Assembly (NCBI RefSeq): GCF_021233055.1
Contig: NZ_CP089546.1
Location: 1-64,000, forward strand
Length of the DNA stretch: 64,000 bases
Direction of reading: 5' to 3'
Source of the DNA: Spirosoma oryzicola
GTDB taxonomy: Bacteria > Bacteroidota > Bacteroidia > Cytophagales > Spirosomataceae
The notes under the pieces: model-generated
What the model was told of the DNA's origin: nothing
The model's database searches: none
Seen by the model: only the letters and a program-made list of their open reading frames with translations
Shown here: piece by piece, positions 25,089 to 34,538 of the stretch
How the letters are laid out: every line of letters starts with the position of its first letter
How positions within the stretch are numbered: position 1 is the first letter of the stretch
Program-made: the position numbers and the translations under genes

Positions 25089-25844
25089 CTAATCTTTTGT
25101 TATATCTTTAATGGAATCCCGGTAACTGATACCGATTGGAATTTCTTTCTTGTTGATGGTTTCAATTGTATTCCCATTGACGGCTCGGATAGCTGATCGT
25201 CGAACGATATAGGATCGGTTCACTCGGATAAATTCATTTTCAGGAAGAAGCCGCTCCATCCGACTCATCGTTATATGAGTAATTACCAATTTATCAGATA
25301 GGAAAATCTTCACGTAGTCTTTCATTCCTTCTACATAAAGAATGTCATCTGTGTTTACGTTGACCATTTTCTTATCTTCTTTTACCCACAGAAATTTATT
25401 GTTACGTGCGGGATTATCTTTTTTGACACCAGCGGCAGGCTCGTTTACAGGAGCAGGCTGCGCAAATGGCGTTGCGTTATTTATTCGGTCTCGTACACGA
25501 TTTATGGCTTTTAGAAAACGGTCAAAGGGAATCGGTTTCAGTAAATAATCGGTCACATCATATTCAAAACCTTCTAAAGCATAACCAGGGTAAGCAGTTG
25601 TCATAATCACCTGCGGACGGGCTGCAGTAAACGATTTTAACAATTCGATGCCTGTCATTTCGGGCATATCGACATCCAAGAAAATGATATCTGGCTGCTG
25701 ATTATGAATGACAGCAATTGCTTCAATGGCATTGCTGCTTTCGCCTAGCAGTGACAACGTTGGTACGCGGGCCACAAATTTTTTAATCAACTCCCGGGCT
25801 AACGGTTCATCATCCACGATAAGGCATGTTAGTTCGCGTTCCAT
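25089..25844 (-). CDS. LytTR-family response regulator
   Basis: About 251 residues from the ATG at 25844 (MERELTCLIVDDEPL); the codon before it is TTG. The receiver domain has the DDE acidic pair and phospho-acceptor Asp in DIIFLDVDMPEMTG (about residue 57). After a linker rich in Ala/Pro/Asn, a C-terminal LytTR DNA-binding domain follows (VNTDDILYVEGMKDYVKIFL, then FIRVNRSYIVRRSAI). The gene overlaps the end of its kinase by 35 bases. Tandem 21-bp-period sites upstream of genes on either side make it the obvious candidate regulator of the RiPP locus. Confidence 0.93.
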   Translation of the reverse strand: MERELTCLIVDDEPLARELIKKFVARVPTLSLLGESSNAIEAIAVIHNQQPDIIFLDVDMPEMTGIELLKSFTAARPQVIMTTAYPGYALEGFEYDVTDYLLKPIPFDRFLKAINRVRDRINNATPFAQPAPVNEPAAGVKKDNPARNNKFLWVKEDKKMVNVNTDDILYVEGMKDYVKIFLSDKLVITHITMSRMERLLPENEFIRVNRSYIVRRSAIRAVNGNTIETINKKEIPIGISYRDSIKDITKD

Positions 25845-26979
25845 CAAGTAATAGGGTTAGATCAACGGTATAAGTGATTGGCGTTTGCTGAATCTGCAAT
25901 TGGTGCCTGTCTGGATAGAGCAGTTCTAGACGGCGTTGGGTGTTCGTCAGACCGATTCCCCCTACCTTTGGTAACGAACTCGATCGTGCCTGTTGCCGGA
26001 CAGCTGGCTTACTGTTCCGGATAAGAAAATTAAGAGAATTGTCTTTGATCCGTAAATCAATGGTTACCCACGATTCACGGATGGTAGCATTGATGCCGTG
26101 TTTAAAGGCGTTTTCAACAAACGTGATCAGCACAAGCGGTGGAATCAGTAGGTTCTCGGCATCGCCTTCTATCTGCAATAAAATGGATGCACTGTCACCA
26201 TGTCGGATTTTTTCTAAATCTACGTAATCTTTTAAAAAATCTATTTCCTGCTGAAGGGTCACATAGGCCGTTCCTGCTTCGTACAACACATACCGCATGA
26301 GACTGGAAAGCTTAAGCAAGATGGTAGACGCCTGCTCATCCTTGTCAACAATCAAAGCATAAACGTTATTGATCGCATTAAAAAAAAAATGTGGATTAAC
26401 TTGAGAGCGTAGAAAATTGAGCTCCAGTATTAGATTGTCTCGTTCAAGTTGGGTTGTTTGATTTCGGGTAGCCAAGACGTCTTTCATGAACTTAATACTA
26501 ATGGGTATAATCGTATTTAGCATAAAAGACCAGTTCAGAACAAAAACTGTCCGGCTAACTAATCCACCAATGAGCCCAGTGTTACGATATATTTCTGCTA
26601 CTCGATGGATACCTGAAGATGTGCCTAATAACCGATCGGTTTCAACAAATATAAAGTAATTGCCGAACGAGTTGATCACATATACGAAAAGGACATTTAT
26701 CAACAAAATCAACCATTGTTTCTGGTATATCTGAGGTAGCACATAGTTAGCCACCCAGTAAAAGATCATGCACATAAGGCTTAGATTACCTACCGTTAGC
26801 CATAAAACAGCAGATCCTCCAGTCGTTGAGCTTTGATTCACCCATTCATACTGAGCGAAAATAAACAAAAACAAAACAAGCCATAAGAGCAGATGAGCCC
26901 CTAAACGCCACCAGCCATTGGGGTAAAAGGTGTCTTTTTCGTAAAGCTTCTTCTCCAGCGTTTGTGGGGCAGTTGACAT
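25810..26979 (-). CDS. Membrane sensor kinase of the LytS/His_kinase (PF06580) type
   Basis: 389 residues. Four hydrophobic helices lie in the first ~165 residues (LLLWLVLFLFIFAQ; LSLMCMIFYWVAN; WLILLINVLFVYVINSF; a fourth near 140-160). The phospho-acceptor His197 is in LRSQVNPHFFFNAINNVYAL, followed by the ATPase N-box FVENAFKHGI and GIGLTNTQRRLELLY. It pairs with the overlapping LytTR regulator. Kinases of this class with a purely membrane-embedded sensor often perceive peptides or membrane state; the ligand here is unknown, and the RiPP products or the small peptide at 24825 are candidates. Confidence 0.92.
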   Translation of the reverse strand: MSTAPQTLEKKLYEKDTFYPNGWWRLGAHLLLWLVLFLFIFAQYEWVNQSSTTGGSAVLWLTVGNLSLMCMIFYWVANYVLPQIYQKQWLILLINVLFVYVINSFGNYFIFVETDRLLGTSSGIHRVAEIYRNTGLIGGLVSRTVFVLNWSFMLNTIIPISIKFMKDVLATRNQTTQLERDNLILELNFLRSQVNPHFFFNAINNVYALIVDKDEQASTILLKLSSLMRYVLYEAGTAYVTLQQEIDFLKDYVDLEKIRHGDSASILLQIEGDAENLLIPPLVLITFVENAFKHGINATIRESWVTIDLRIKDNSLNFLIRNSKPAVRQQARSSSLPKVGGIGLTNTQRRLELLYPDRHQLQIQQTPITYTVDLTLLLDGTRTNMPYRG

Positions 26980-27143
26980 GTAACAACAAGGTTCAGAATG
27001 ATATAAATCGATTGATTTCTCGAGAAGCCTTTGCTAAGTAATCATTCGATTTCACCAGCAGAATACATTGGATAACCGCAATTTATAGCTTTCTAAGCGA
27101 TAAGCTCTAGGGAAAAGGATCTTAACCTCAAACCTTACTGTAG
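26980..27143. other. Upstream region of the kinase gene
   Basis: AT-rich sequence in front of the sensor kinase start, expected to contain its promoter. No TTCGAC site was found here, so the regulator genes do not appear to be controlled by the same tandem site. Confidence 0.35.
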
Positions 27144-27390
27144 TCAACCCTTCCCCGGAAAACGAAGCCAATCCAACGCAGAAAGTTCGGTCTGACGATC
27201 GATACCGCGCTCTTTCAGTGTCTTAAAGACGGGCGCAACGAGGGCCGTTAAATCGGCCGAAACCTAGACGGTTGGCTGCTGCCACCATTTTTTCGCTTCA
27301 ACAACGCGAGCCATGTGCACAAGTTGCCGAAGTAAATCAGAAGCAAGGCCGAGTCTACAATTGGAACTGAAGCGCTACAGCATAAGCAAC
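27144..27390 (-). pseudogene. Decayed C-terminal gene fragment
   Basis: The minus strand reads CRLGLASDLLRQLVHMARVV and continues EAKKWWQQPTV, an in-frame TAG, then SADLTALVAPVFKTLKERGI and a normal-looking C-terminus (LDWLRFPGKG) ending in TGA at 27144-27146. Further stops interrupt the upstream part. The block is clearly protein-like; I could not name the family. It has no recognisable link to the neighbouring peptidase gene. Confidence 0.4.
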
Positions 27391-27714
27391 ATTGAAGTGC
27401 GTGTCCCTTAAACTTCGTCTGTTACGCCAGATGGAGAAAAAAAATTAGCTAATCCTGTTGGTTGCGGATCCGAACCTCGACAGGCAAATGCGTCAAAGCA
27501 AACCAGCGCTGCGGAAGTAGCCATCTCATTATTTAATAGATAACACAAATAGTAAAAACCTTCGGCCTCACAGTTCACTCAGCGAACCAACCGCAGTCGC
27601 GGAGGGTACCGAATGACTCGGAGGCCGGAACGGGCACTGAATGAAGACTACATAACCCCTACGTTTACTACGAGAGTGATCTGGTAACTGAGAGAAGTGT
27701 AGTTTTTGATAAAA
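27391..27714. other. Intergenic after the S9 peptidase gene
   Basis: About 320 bases downstream of the S9 peptidase stop, before the decayed fragment. No strong terminator hairpin or reading frame was recognised. Confidence 0.35.
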
Positions 27715-30162
27715 TCAGTTTAGAGCAGCCTCCAGGATGGGACGATTCTTGACGTACTTGTCCAGCCAATTATTCATTTCGTAAAGCGTGTGTAAAACCG
27801 ATTCTTTAGCGGAGTAGCTGTGGCTTTCAAGTGGTAACTGCACATACCGTACCGTTCCACCATTGCCTTTAACAGCATTAAACAAGCGTTCGCTCTGTAG
27901 GGGAAATGTTCCTGCATTATTATCGGCTTCTCCATGTAAAATCAGCAAAGGCGTTTTAATCTTGTTTGCGTACATAAATGGCGACATACGCATATATACA
28001 TCCGGCGCACCCCAGATCGTTCGTTCTTCAGTCTGAAATCCGAAAGGCGTTAGTGTTCGATTATACGCACCACTCCGGGCAATACCAGCCGCAAACAAAT
28101 TGGTGTGAGCCAGCAAATTGACCGTCATAAACGCCCCGTACGAATGGCCACCAATTGCAATCCGGTTTTTGTCGGCGATATTCCGTTTGACCAGTTCCCG
28201 TACCAGCGCTTCAGCACCAGCAGTTAGTTGCTCGACGTACGAATCGTTCGGCTGAGTATCACCCTGGCCGATAATGGGAAGGTCGGGGTCATCCACGATG
28301 GCGTATCCCTGCGTCAGCCAATACAGCGGACCAGCCCAGCCCAGCCGCGTAAACTGATAAGGTGAATCTTTTACTTGTCCGGCAGCCTCGGCATTTTTAT
28401 ATTCGCGTGGATAAGCCCAGATTAGAGTTGGCAAAGGCCCTTTTTCAAGCGAATAGCCCGCAGGCAGATACACTTTCGCAGTGAGCTTTACACCATCGTT
28501 GCGCTCGTAGGTCAGCAACTCCTTGCGGATGTCCTTTAGTGCCGGGTACGGGTGCGGGAAGTTTGTCAGCACCGATTCGGTTTGCTGGCTCAGGTTCCGT
28601 AGCACATAATTGGCGGGCGAGCTGACCGATTCTCGCCGGATCAGCAGTTGATTGGTTACGGGGTCCAGCACGTCGACAAGGGTTTCGTAGTACGGTGCCT
28701 GCGACCGCCAGAGTTCACGCTGTTCTTTACCCCCAATACTTACCTGATTGACAAATGGCCGCTTCCCATCCGGCGACGCGCCGTCGCCGACAAAATAAAG
28801 CCAGCGATTGTCGGGGGTTGTCAGCAACACCTCGCGTCCTGCCTGATTGTATTTTGCCAGCGGGTAGCCTGGATGTTTGTATACATCTTCGGTATTCAGA
28901 TCAAACAGCAGCCGGGCCTGGGCACTGGTGTCTGCCGGATTCAGCAGCCACATTTTCTGGTTCCGGGTCTTCCACCAACCTTCGGCGATCATTGCCAGAC
29001 TATCGGTTCCCCAGCTGACCCACTGAAAGCGACCGTTCAACGTTGCCAGCCGTCGAGGGTTTGTAAAAGGGGCCGGTAAGAGATACACTTGGTCACGGAT
29101 TGTCGTCTTTTTCGCCGGATCACCGCCGTCCTGCGCTTCGGCATAGACCAACGTAGCCGGCGCATCGGCTCGCCAGCTGATGGCACGCATGCCCTGCCGA
29201 ACAGCGTCGAAGCCAAGCGGCAGAGTTTCCATAAGCGGAATGGCTGTAAGTCGTTTGACGGGTTTTCCAGCTGCGCTTACTATGTCAATATTTTTTGGAA
29301 AGTTGGCATAAGGAGTTAAGTACGAATATGGCTTGTGTAGTTGTACGGTTAGCAGGTACCGCCCATTGGGAGAATAGCTGAAGCTAGTCAGGATGCTGGT
29401 TGGTAAAAGCTCATGCACCTCCCCCGTTAGGGTTACGCTGACCAACTGGGCCGACAGATAATAATCAAACAACGCTTCGTCGTACGGATTTTTCAGCAGA
29501 TCCTGGTACGTCCGGGCTGGTGCTTTTTTCCCAAGGCTTTCCTGCACAATGGGCCCTTTCGGAACGTTGGTAGGTTGCGGGGGCGCTTTTCGCTGATGAT
29601 TGATGACTTTGACGGCCAATGAACGGCTGTCGGGAGCCCATTGAAACGGTTCGCCACCAATCACGTCATTCAAACCACCGATCAGCCGACGCGCCTGCTG
29701 CCGAACGACATCGACCATCCATAGTTCGAGCTGCGCGGGCTTAAGCAATACGAAAGCAAACTTCGTTCCGTCGGGCGACCAACTCAAATCGGTGAACCGC
29801 CCCGCCGGAAACGCCCGAATAGGAACTAACTCCGAGGTTTTTGTCCGTTTGAGGGTTAGTTTTATGTAGCTCCCAACCCGACTCTGTCCGTTATTGACTG
29901 GGTTAATCCGCAAGCCCCCTAACCGCAACTCTGGCTCGGCCAGGTCAGCGATGCCAGCCATTGCTGACCGTTCCAGCAAAAGCATGTAATCGTTCTTAGG
30001 CGACAGTTTCACGCTGGGAGTGGGCGGAGCCAGTAACAGGTCAGTCATTTCGGCCGGCGGTGTCTGGTAGGTTGGTCCTTCCTGTCCCCGGGCGATCGCT
30101 GATAGCATGAACAATCCGATCAGAAAGCCCACTCGTTTCGGCGAGGTAGCATGCGTTATCAT
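27715..30162 (-). CDS. Secreted S9-family serine peptidase in the lanthipeptide operon
   Basis: About 815 residues from the ATG at 30162; a TTG eight codons upstream is less likely. A signal peptide (VGFLIGLFMLSAIARGQ) is followed by a beta-propeller-like region and a C-terminal alpha/beta hydrolase domain. The triad is Ser674 (IGGHSYGAFM), Asp747 (HGEADNNAGT) and His781 (LESHSYSA). It resembles the Bacteroidota S9 prolyl-oligopeptidase/glutamyl-endopeptidase-like group. It is the last gene of the LanB/adaptor transcript, ten bases after the adaptor. It may trim exported lanthipeptides or remove leader remnants outside the inner membrane, as S9-type LanP enzymes do elsewhere. Confidence 0.88.
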   Translation of the reverse strand: MITHATSPKRVGFLIGLFMLSAIARGQEGPTYQTPPAEMTDLLLAPPTPSVKLSPKNDYMLLLERSAMAGIADLAEPELRLGGLRINPVNNGQSRVGSYIKLTLKRTKTSELVPIRAFPAGRFTDLSWSPDGTKFAFVLLKPAQLELWMVDVVRQQARRLIGGLNDVIGGEPFQWAPDSRSLAVKVINHQRKAPPQPTNVPKGPIVQESLGKKAPARTYQDLLKNPYDEALFDYYLSAQLVSVTLTGEVHELLPTSILTSFSYSPNGRYLLTVQLHKPYSYLTPYANFPKNIDIVSAAGKPVKRLTAIPLMETLPLGFDAVRQGMRAISWRADAPATLVYAEAQDGGDPAKKTTIRDQVYLLPAPFTNPRRLATLNGRFQWVSWGTDSLAMIAEGWWKTRNQKMWLLNPADTSAQARLLFDLNTEDVYKHPGYPLAKYNQAGREVLLTTPDNRWLYFVGDGASPDGKRPFVNQVSIGGKEQRELWRSQAPYYETLVDVLDPVTNQLLIRRESVSSPANYVLRNLSQQTESVLTNFPHPYPALKDIRKELLTYERNDGVKLTAKVYLPAGYSLEKGPLPTLIWAYPREYKNAEAAGQVKDSPYQFTRLGWAGPLYWLTQGYAIVDDPDLPIIGQGDTQPNDSYVEQLTAGAEALVRELVKRNIADKNRIAIGGHSYGAFMTVNLLAHTNLFAAGIARSGAYNRTLTPFGFQTEERTIWGAPDVYMRMSPFMYANKIKTPLLILHGEADNNAGTFPLQSERLFNAVKGNGGTVRYVQLPLESHSYSAKESVLHTLYEMNNWLDKYVKNRPILEAALN

Positions 30163-30172
30163 AGAGCGTAGC

Positions 30173-30871
30173 TTAGATGATGTCAAAAATCCGACTTAAC
30201 AGGCTTCGTTGACTGGTCAGAATACTGGCCTTCCCCCGGAGGTACGTCCGGCTATTGATTGGCTTTCCCTGCTGCGTAACCAGACCGTTCTGCAATGAAA
30301 AGCGGATATCGTAATAGCCGTTTACTTCCAGGGGGGAGATTGTCTCCACAGAAGCCAGCAGCGAACCAAACTCCCGATGTGGATAAGCATCTAGCTGGAT
30401 AACCACCGGCTGCCCCACACCCACTTTCCCTGATCCCTCAACAGGTAAGTCTCCTCGAATCCGGTACGGTGCGTCGATCGGAACAATAATCGCCAGTGTT
30501 TCTCCCGCGACAACCTGATTTTTGCTATCTAGCCGACCCATCAGGTGGATCGTTCCCGCAATGGGTGCCCGAAGGGTATCACCCGTCGTCCAGACCCAGA
30601 GGGCTGCGTGCGGGTTCACCCGTGTCCGATCCTGAATGATCATCTGCCTGACCTGCGCATGAGCAGGTGCGGTGATTGTTACCGGTTTAGCATAGGACTC
30701 GATGACCACTTTAGCCGTAACCGTATCCGGGTAAGCAATGTAGGAAGCGCCTAAAAGGAGAGCAACAACGATCGTGAGCAGGATCGTAATGCCCCAGCGA
30801 GTGAGCCAGCTGGGGGTCCGATGCATAATGTCCTGCATCTCCTCACTTCTGATTTCGGGCTGTATAGGCAT
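30173..30871 (-). CDS. HlyD-like membrane-fusion protein of the lanthipeptide exporter
   Basis: About 232 residues from the ATG at 30871, five bases after the lanB stop (a TTG at 30880 would overlap lanB). The layout is the same as the protein at 19969: a short cytoplasmic segment (IRSEEMQDIMHRTPSWLTRW), one membrane helix (GITILLTIVVALLLGASYI), then YPDTVTAKVVIES and a compact lipoyl/beta-barrel region (DTLRAPIAGTIHLMG) without a long coiled coil. It probably works with the C39 exporter at 36965-39154, whose gene is separated from it by the precursors and lanB. Confidence 0.85.
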   Translation of the reverse strand: MPIQPEIRSEEMQDIMHRTPSWLTRWGITILLTIVVALLLGASYIAYPDTVTAKVVIESYAKPVTITAPAHAQVRQMIIQDRTRVNPHAALWVWTTGDTLRAPIAGTIHLMGRLDSKNQVVAGETLAIIVPIDAPYRIRGDLPVEGSGKVGVGQPVVIQLDAYPHREFGSLLASVETISPLEVNGYYDIRFSLQNGLVTQQGKPINSRTYLRGKASILTSQRSLLSRIFDII

Positions 30872-30876
30872 GGTTG

Positions 30877-33800
30877 TCAAGAGTTAACGATAAGCTCGGC
30901 CTGAGCAAGCGCAACCTGACGAACAGGTTTAGCTTTGCTCCGGGCAATCATCGATTCGTAGTATTTACTCAGATAATGGTAGATCACCAGTTCGTGCGCC
31001 CGCTGGTTGGAGATAAACATGCGGTTGACAAACATATGGATGTAGCTAGGCATCAGGTCGTCGGGGCGCAGGGCATCGGCGTGGCTGTGCTGTACGGCAA
31101 AAATATCCCGCACTACCCGTTGGTTTTGCACCGACCGAACCTGGAACATATCAATCGCTTCAGTAATACCATTTTCTTCGTCGTGTTCGGGATTCATAAA
31201 ACGTTGAATCTCTTTTGAATGCGCCCGGTATTTATCGTTCAGCTGAACCATGAGCGGGGTCCCTCCGCCAAATTCGCGGTAAAAATTATCGCGCATCTGT
31301 GTGATCAGTCGGTGTTTATCGGGTAACGCATACTGACAGTCTTCCAGCAGCATATGGATACCGCGTAGGGCAAGCCGCCAGCGATAACTTTCACCCGCAT
31401 CACCTTCAAGCATATCCAGCACGTTGACGATTGCAACACTGTCGTTAAAGAACAGATCCTCGGTCAGGGCTATTGTTCCCACGCCATACCGCTCGATTTC
31501 GCGCTGGTACGTATCGGTTTGCAGCTTATAAATAAGCCCATCCTGCAAATAAGGCTGAAGCACATCGTAGGCCGCTTCCATGGCTTTTTTATAGAAACGT
31601 TCATCTGTACCACTGTGCAATCGTAGACGCAGGTGTTCGTCGGTATCACGGTAGCGGATAAAAAACCATTTATTGATCACACCCGCCGTCAGGAGCTGTT
31701 CGGTCAGCGGCTTTATAGCCGATGTCAGCAGCCGCTCGGCGGTTTTCGTGCCGGCATACAATTTTAGATATAGCCATTCGCTGCCGGGCGCAAACACGCG
31801 TCGTACCGGAATCGGCTGAGGAGGTTTGGTAGCCGTTCGGCTACTGGCAGTATGAAACTTACGGTAGGGAATGATCAGCTCGTTCGTGTAACGGCCGGCC
31901 GCATCACTGACAAAGCAGTTCTCGGGTGTTCCCAAAAACTCGGCCAGCAGCGCTTTTCGGCGTTTCCGCAGTTTATCCCGCAGGATCTGGCAGGCGTACT
32001 GACTTTCCAGATCGATCAGTAACTCATTGTCAGCTTCCACCAGGGTTACGTAGCGAGGCATCTGCCGCTCCTGCCGAAGCGTCTGAAAGCGAGCAAAAAA
32101 GTCCGTTTTTTTATCCGCGAGTTCCGGCATCTCATCCAGACTGAACCGCCATTGGGCTTTACTCAGGATGACATGCTTGTACGTAACGCGGGGCAGAAAC
32201 GACTGATCGCTTAATAAACCCCAGTCCCAGAAAACACTACTGTTCAGACCATATGCTTGCAGGTCACACAGAAACTTATAGATAGCAAGACCCCGGTGAA
32301 AATTATGTGCCGACGTCAACCGAGGAATTACTTCCTTATTGTGTTTTTTCGACCGCAGAACAATCCGGGAACCGTATGGTACTGACACCATTAGGTCATC
32401 GAGCGGAATCACGTTTTCTGCCTCGACCGAAGCCGTTCCCAGATACGGAATTTCGTATTGCCGCAGCGTTGGCCGCATTAGAATATTGCCAATGCGGGCT
32501 TCTGGCAAATGAACCACTTCGGCGTAGATCGCATCGGGGTTGTGTTGCTCTTCGTAAGCGATGCATTCTTTCACCTGCCGGGTTAGCGACTCGCTCCCGT
32601 GGCAGAACCGACCGAGTAGATTCACCGCCGACGGGCCGTTGCACGACATTAGGCTAAACTGAAACTGTCCCTGGTCCAGCGCTTCGGGCGAGTTAGCTAG
32701 TAAGCTACCGAAGAGGAAAAAACTATCTGGAATCCGCACCTCGCCCGTTGTAGTTGCCAGCGCAGCGAGGTCGGCGTCGGTCAGTTCGAGGCTCTGCCGA
32801 CCGCAGGCAATGGTTTTTTTAAAGGCTTCAAATTTAAACCGGTCGGCTTTTTCCCAGGCAGCTGTCGCTTTTTTAGCATTCGTTGGAAAGATTAAATCAT
32901 CGATCAGGGGCAGGTGGTCGGCCCGGCTACCGGATACCTCGCCATAGCCGATTCCAGTTTCAGCATCCAGCACCAGAAGCAAGGGTATTTCCTGCTCTTC
33001 ATAGCGCTCATAAAACCGCTTCTTGAACGATTCGAGAGTTGGGTTGGCGTTTCGGCTACTCAGCACGAACAGCTTGTCGAAATCGCGGGTAAGTACATTG
33101 GTAACGGATTCGTTTATCTGATTTCGGGTAGTCTGGAAAAACAGGTCCGTCTGAATCAGATCTTTCGCGTTGGTATGCGTAAAGCTGCTGTTGATGAGTT
33201 TATTCAGGCTTATGTATTTGTGTGGATCATCGCGTTGATCCTGCAACAAAGTCTTAATTTCCAACAGTTTCTGTGTTACGGATTCGCAGTTATCAAACTG
33301 TCCAAGCCGCTCAAGCAGTACTTCGTAAAACTCCCGACCGGTTACAGTAGGCTCCAGTTCGCTGACCAGCACCTGGCTGGCAATGACATCGTCCACAAAG
33401 TTCAGCGCTTCATCCAGTGTAATCGTTGCCGACACCAGCGATTGAGCAAGGTCCCGCCGGTAAGCGCCCTGCTGGGCAGCCGTCAGAATGGTATCGAGGT
33501 AGTCCGTACGCACCAGCGACGATAAAAAATAGGACCGCTGTTTGTTCTTCAATCGAAACTCGACGTAACGCAGTTTGTCGCCCAGTCGATACAGGCTTGT
33601 ATTCGGAAAATAGCGAAGCTGAGCTTTTACACCAGGGTCCTGGCAGATCGCTTCTGCCAGCTCGGCTACGTAGTTCATGTCCAGCCGGGAGTGTTTCCGA
33701 TACCGGGCTGATTCGTCGAACCGAACGGCCGTCGGTTCATCGGTGAGTGTACCAACGGAGCAACCCGCAAACAACCCGTAGGGCGTACAGCGGCTTCCCA

Positions 33801-34086
33801 TTCGATGGTAATATTTATAAAGCGTTAATAATAACTGTTCGCTATCCTTACCGGCTGCTGTTTCCTGATTCAACCACTTTTCAAATTCCCGATACAGCTC
33901 CGGCGAAGCGACGTAAATGGCTTCCTGAAACAGGGGGTCGGCAAAGCGACTGCGCAATCGCTCCTCAAAGGCGGCCCGGTCGCCGGCATTGACGGTATCG
34001 TTGAAGGCCAGCAATTCGTCAATTGAGCAAAGCGGATTTCGCAGTAGGTAAAAATCATGTGAACCGATAGTAAGCGTTGTTTTCAT
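30877..34086 (-). CDS. lanB: Class I lanthipeptide dehydratase, full-length LanB
   Basis: 1069 residues. The large N-terminal portion (about 1-740) fits the tRNA-dependent glutamylation domain (FEKWLNQETAAGKDSEQLL and YHRMGSRCTPYGLFAGCSVG). The C-terminal ~290 residues fit the SpaB_C-type elimination domain (AGVINKWFFIRYRDTDEHLR LRLH, then EIERYGVGTIALTEDLFFND). LanB glutamylates Ser/Thr of the core using Glu-tRNA and eliminates glutamate to make dehydroalanine or dehydrobutyrine. Having both domains in one protein differs from the split LanB known from pinensin-type clusters. It follows the six precursors, behind two hairpins. Confidence 0.93.
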   Translation of the reverse strand: MKTTLTIGSHDFYLLRNPLCSIDELLAFNDTVNAGDRAAFEERLRSRFADPLFQEAIYVASPELYREFEKWLNQETAAGKDSEQLLLTLYKYYHRMGSRCTPYGLFAGCSVGTLTDEPTAVRFDESARYRKHSRLDMNYVAELAEAICQDPGVKAQLRYFPNTSLYRLGDKLRYVEFRLKNKQRSYFLSSLVRTDYLDTILTAAQQGAYRRDLAQSLVSATITLDEALNFVDDVIASQVLVSELEPTVTGREFYEVLLERLGQFDNCESVTQKLLEIKTLLQDQRDDPHKYISLNKLINSSFTHTNAKDLIQTDLFFQTTRNQINESVTNVLTRDFDKLFVLSSRNANPTLESFKKRFYERYEEQEIPLLLVLDAETGIGYGEVSGSRADHLPLIDDLIFPTNAKKATAAWEKADRFKFEAFKKTIACGRQSLELTDADLAALATTTGEVRIPDSFFLFGSLLANSPEALDQGQFQFSLMSCNGPSAVNLLGRFCHGSESLTRQVKECIAYEEQHNPDAIYAEVVHLPEARIGNILMRPTLRQYEIPYLGTASVEAENVIPLDDLMVSVPYGSRIVLRSKKHNKEVIPRLTSAHNFHRGLAIYKFLCDLQAYGLNSSVFWDWGLLSDQSFLPRVTYKHVILSKAQWRFSLDEMPELADKKTDFFARFQTLRQERQMPRYVTLVEADNELLIDLESQYACQILRDKLRKRRKALLAEFLGTPENCFVSDAAGRYTNELIIPYRKFHTASSRTATKPPQPIPVRRVFAPGSEWLYLKLYAGTKTAERLLTSAIKPLTEQLLTAGVINKWFFIRYRDTDEHLRLRLHSGTDERFYKKAMEAAYDVLQPYLQDGLIYKLQTDTYQREIERYGVGTIALTEDLFFNDSVAIVNVLDMLEGDAGESYRWRLALRGIHMLLEDCQYALPDKHRLITQMRDNFYREFGGGTPLMVQLNDKYRAHSKEIQRFMNPEHDEENGITEAIDMFQVRSVQNQRVVRDIFAVQHSHADALRPDDLMPSYIHMFVNRMFISNQRAHELVIYHYLSKYYESMIARSKAKPVRQVALAQAELIVNS

Positions 34087-34206
34087 AATTTACGAAGCAG
34101 AATAATGCGTTTGATTATTGAAAAATAGATTTACCTACAGATATTTGTATTGCTTATTTATTGAAAGTGAAGGCTATTTTTCTGCTCAGACGAATGGCTC
34201 ACTAGT

Positions 34207-34265
34207 TAAGCCGCACCAATCGGTGCGGCTTACTTTTTTACAAGACGTACCGCTCGGTACGTCTT
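34207..34265. terminator. Two tandem hairpins between the precursor array and lanB
   Basis: Stem 1: TAAGCCGCACC (34207-34217) with its complement at 34222-34232. Stem 2: AAGACGTACCG (34242-34252) with its complement at 34255-34265. In minus-strand transcription both come after the last precursor and before lanB. They probably act as a leaky terminator or RNA-stabilising element, giving more precursor than enzyme mRNA. Confidence 0.65.
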
Positions 34266-34281
34266 ATAGGGCAGTCACCAA

Positions 34282-34497
34282 CTACGCGGCTTTCGTATTG
34301 CAGGAGTTGTTACAACATGAATCCCACTCGAGCTTATCATCTTCGTCGGATGCACCTTCGACAGCCGCAGGCTGGTTACAGGAAGCAGATTGCACGGTTG
34401 CGCCACCGACTAAGGCTTTGAGTTGAGCTTCGTCGAGCCGTGAGATGGTTTCTTTGTCTAATGCTAATTTATTGCCGAGTTCAATTTTCTTTTTCAT
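34282..34497 (-). CDS. lanA: Lanthipeptide precursor 6 of the array (nearest lanB)
   Basis: 71 residues. The 32-residue leader carries LALDKETISRLDEAQLKAL and ends VGG. The 39-residue core has Cys in SASC near its start and in SCCNNSC near its end, joined by an acidic spacer (EGASDEDDKLEW). A Ser precedes the first Cys of each group. This is the only member with Trp in the core and with SxSC followed by Asn-Gln-Pro. Leader and C-terminus are nearly identical to the next two precursors, indicating recent duplication. Confidence 0.9.
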   Translation of the reverse strand: MKKKIELGNKLALDKETISRLDEAQLKALVGGATVQSASCNQPAAVEGASDEDDKLEWDSCCNNSCNTKAA

Positions 34498-34538
34498 TGT
34501 GCTTAGTTATTAAAAGTAAAGGATAGATAAGTTAGAGA

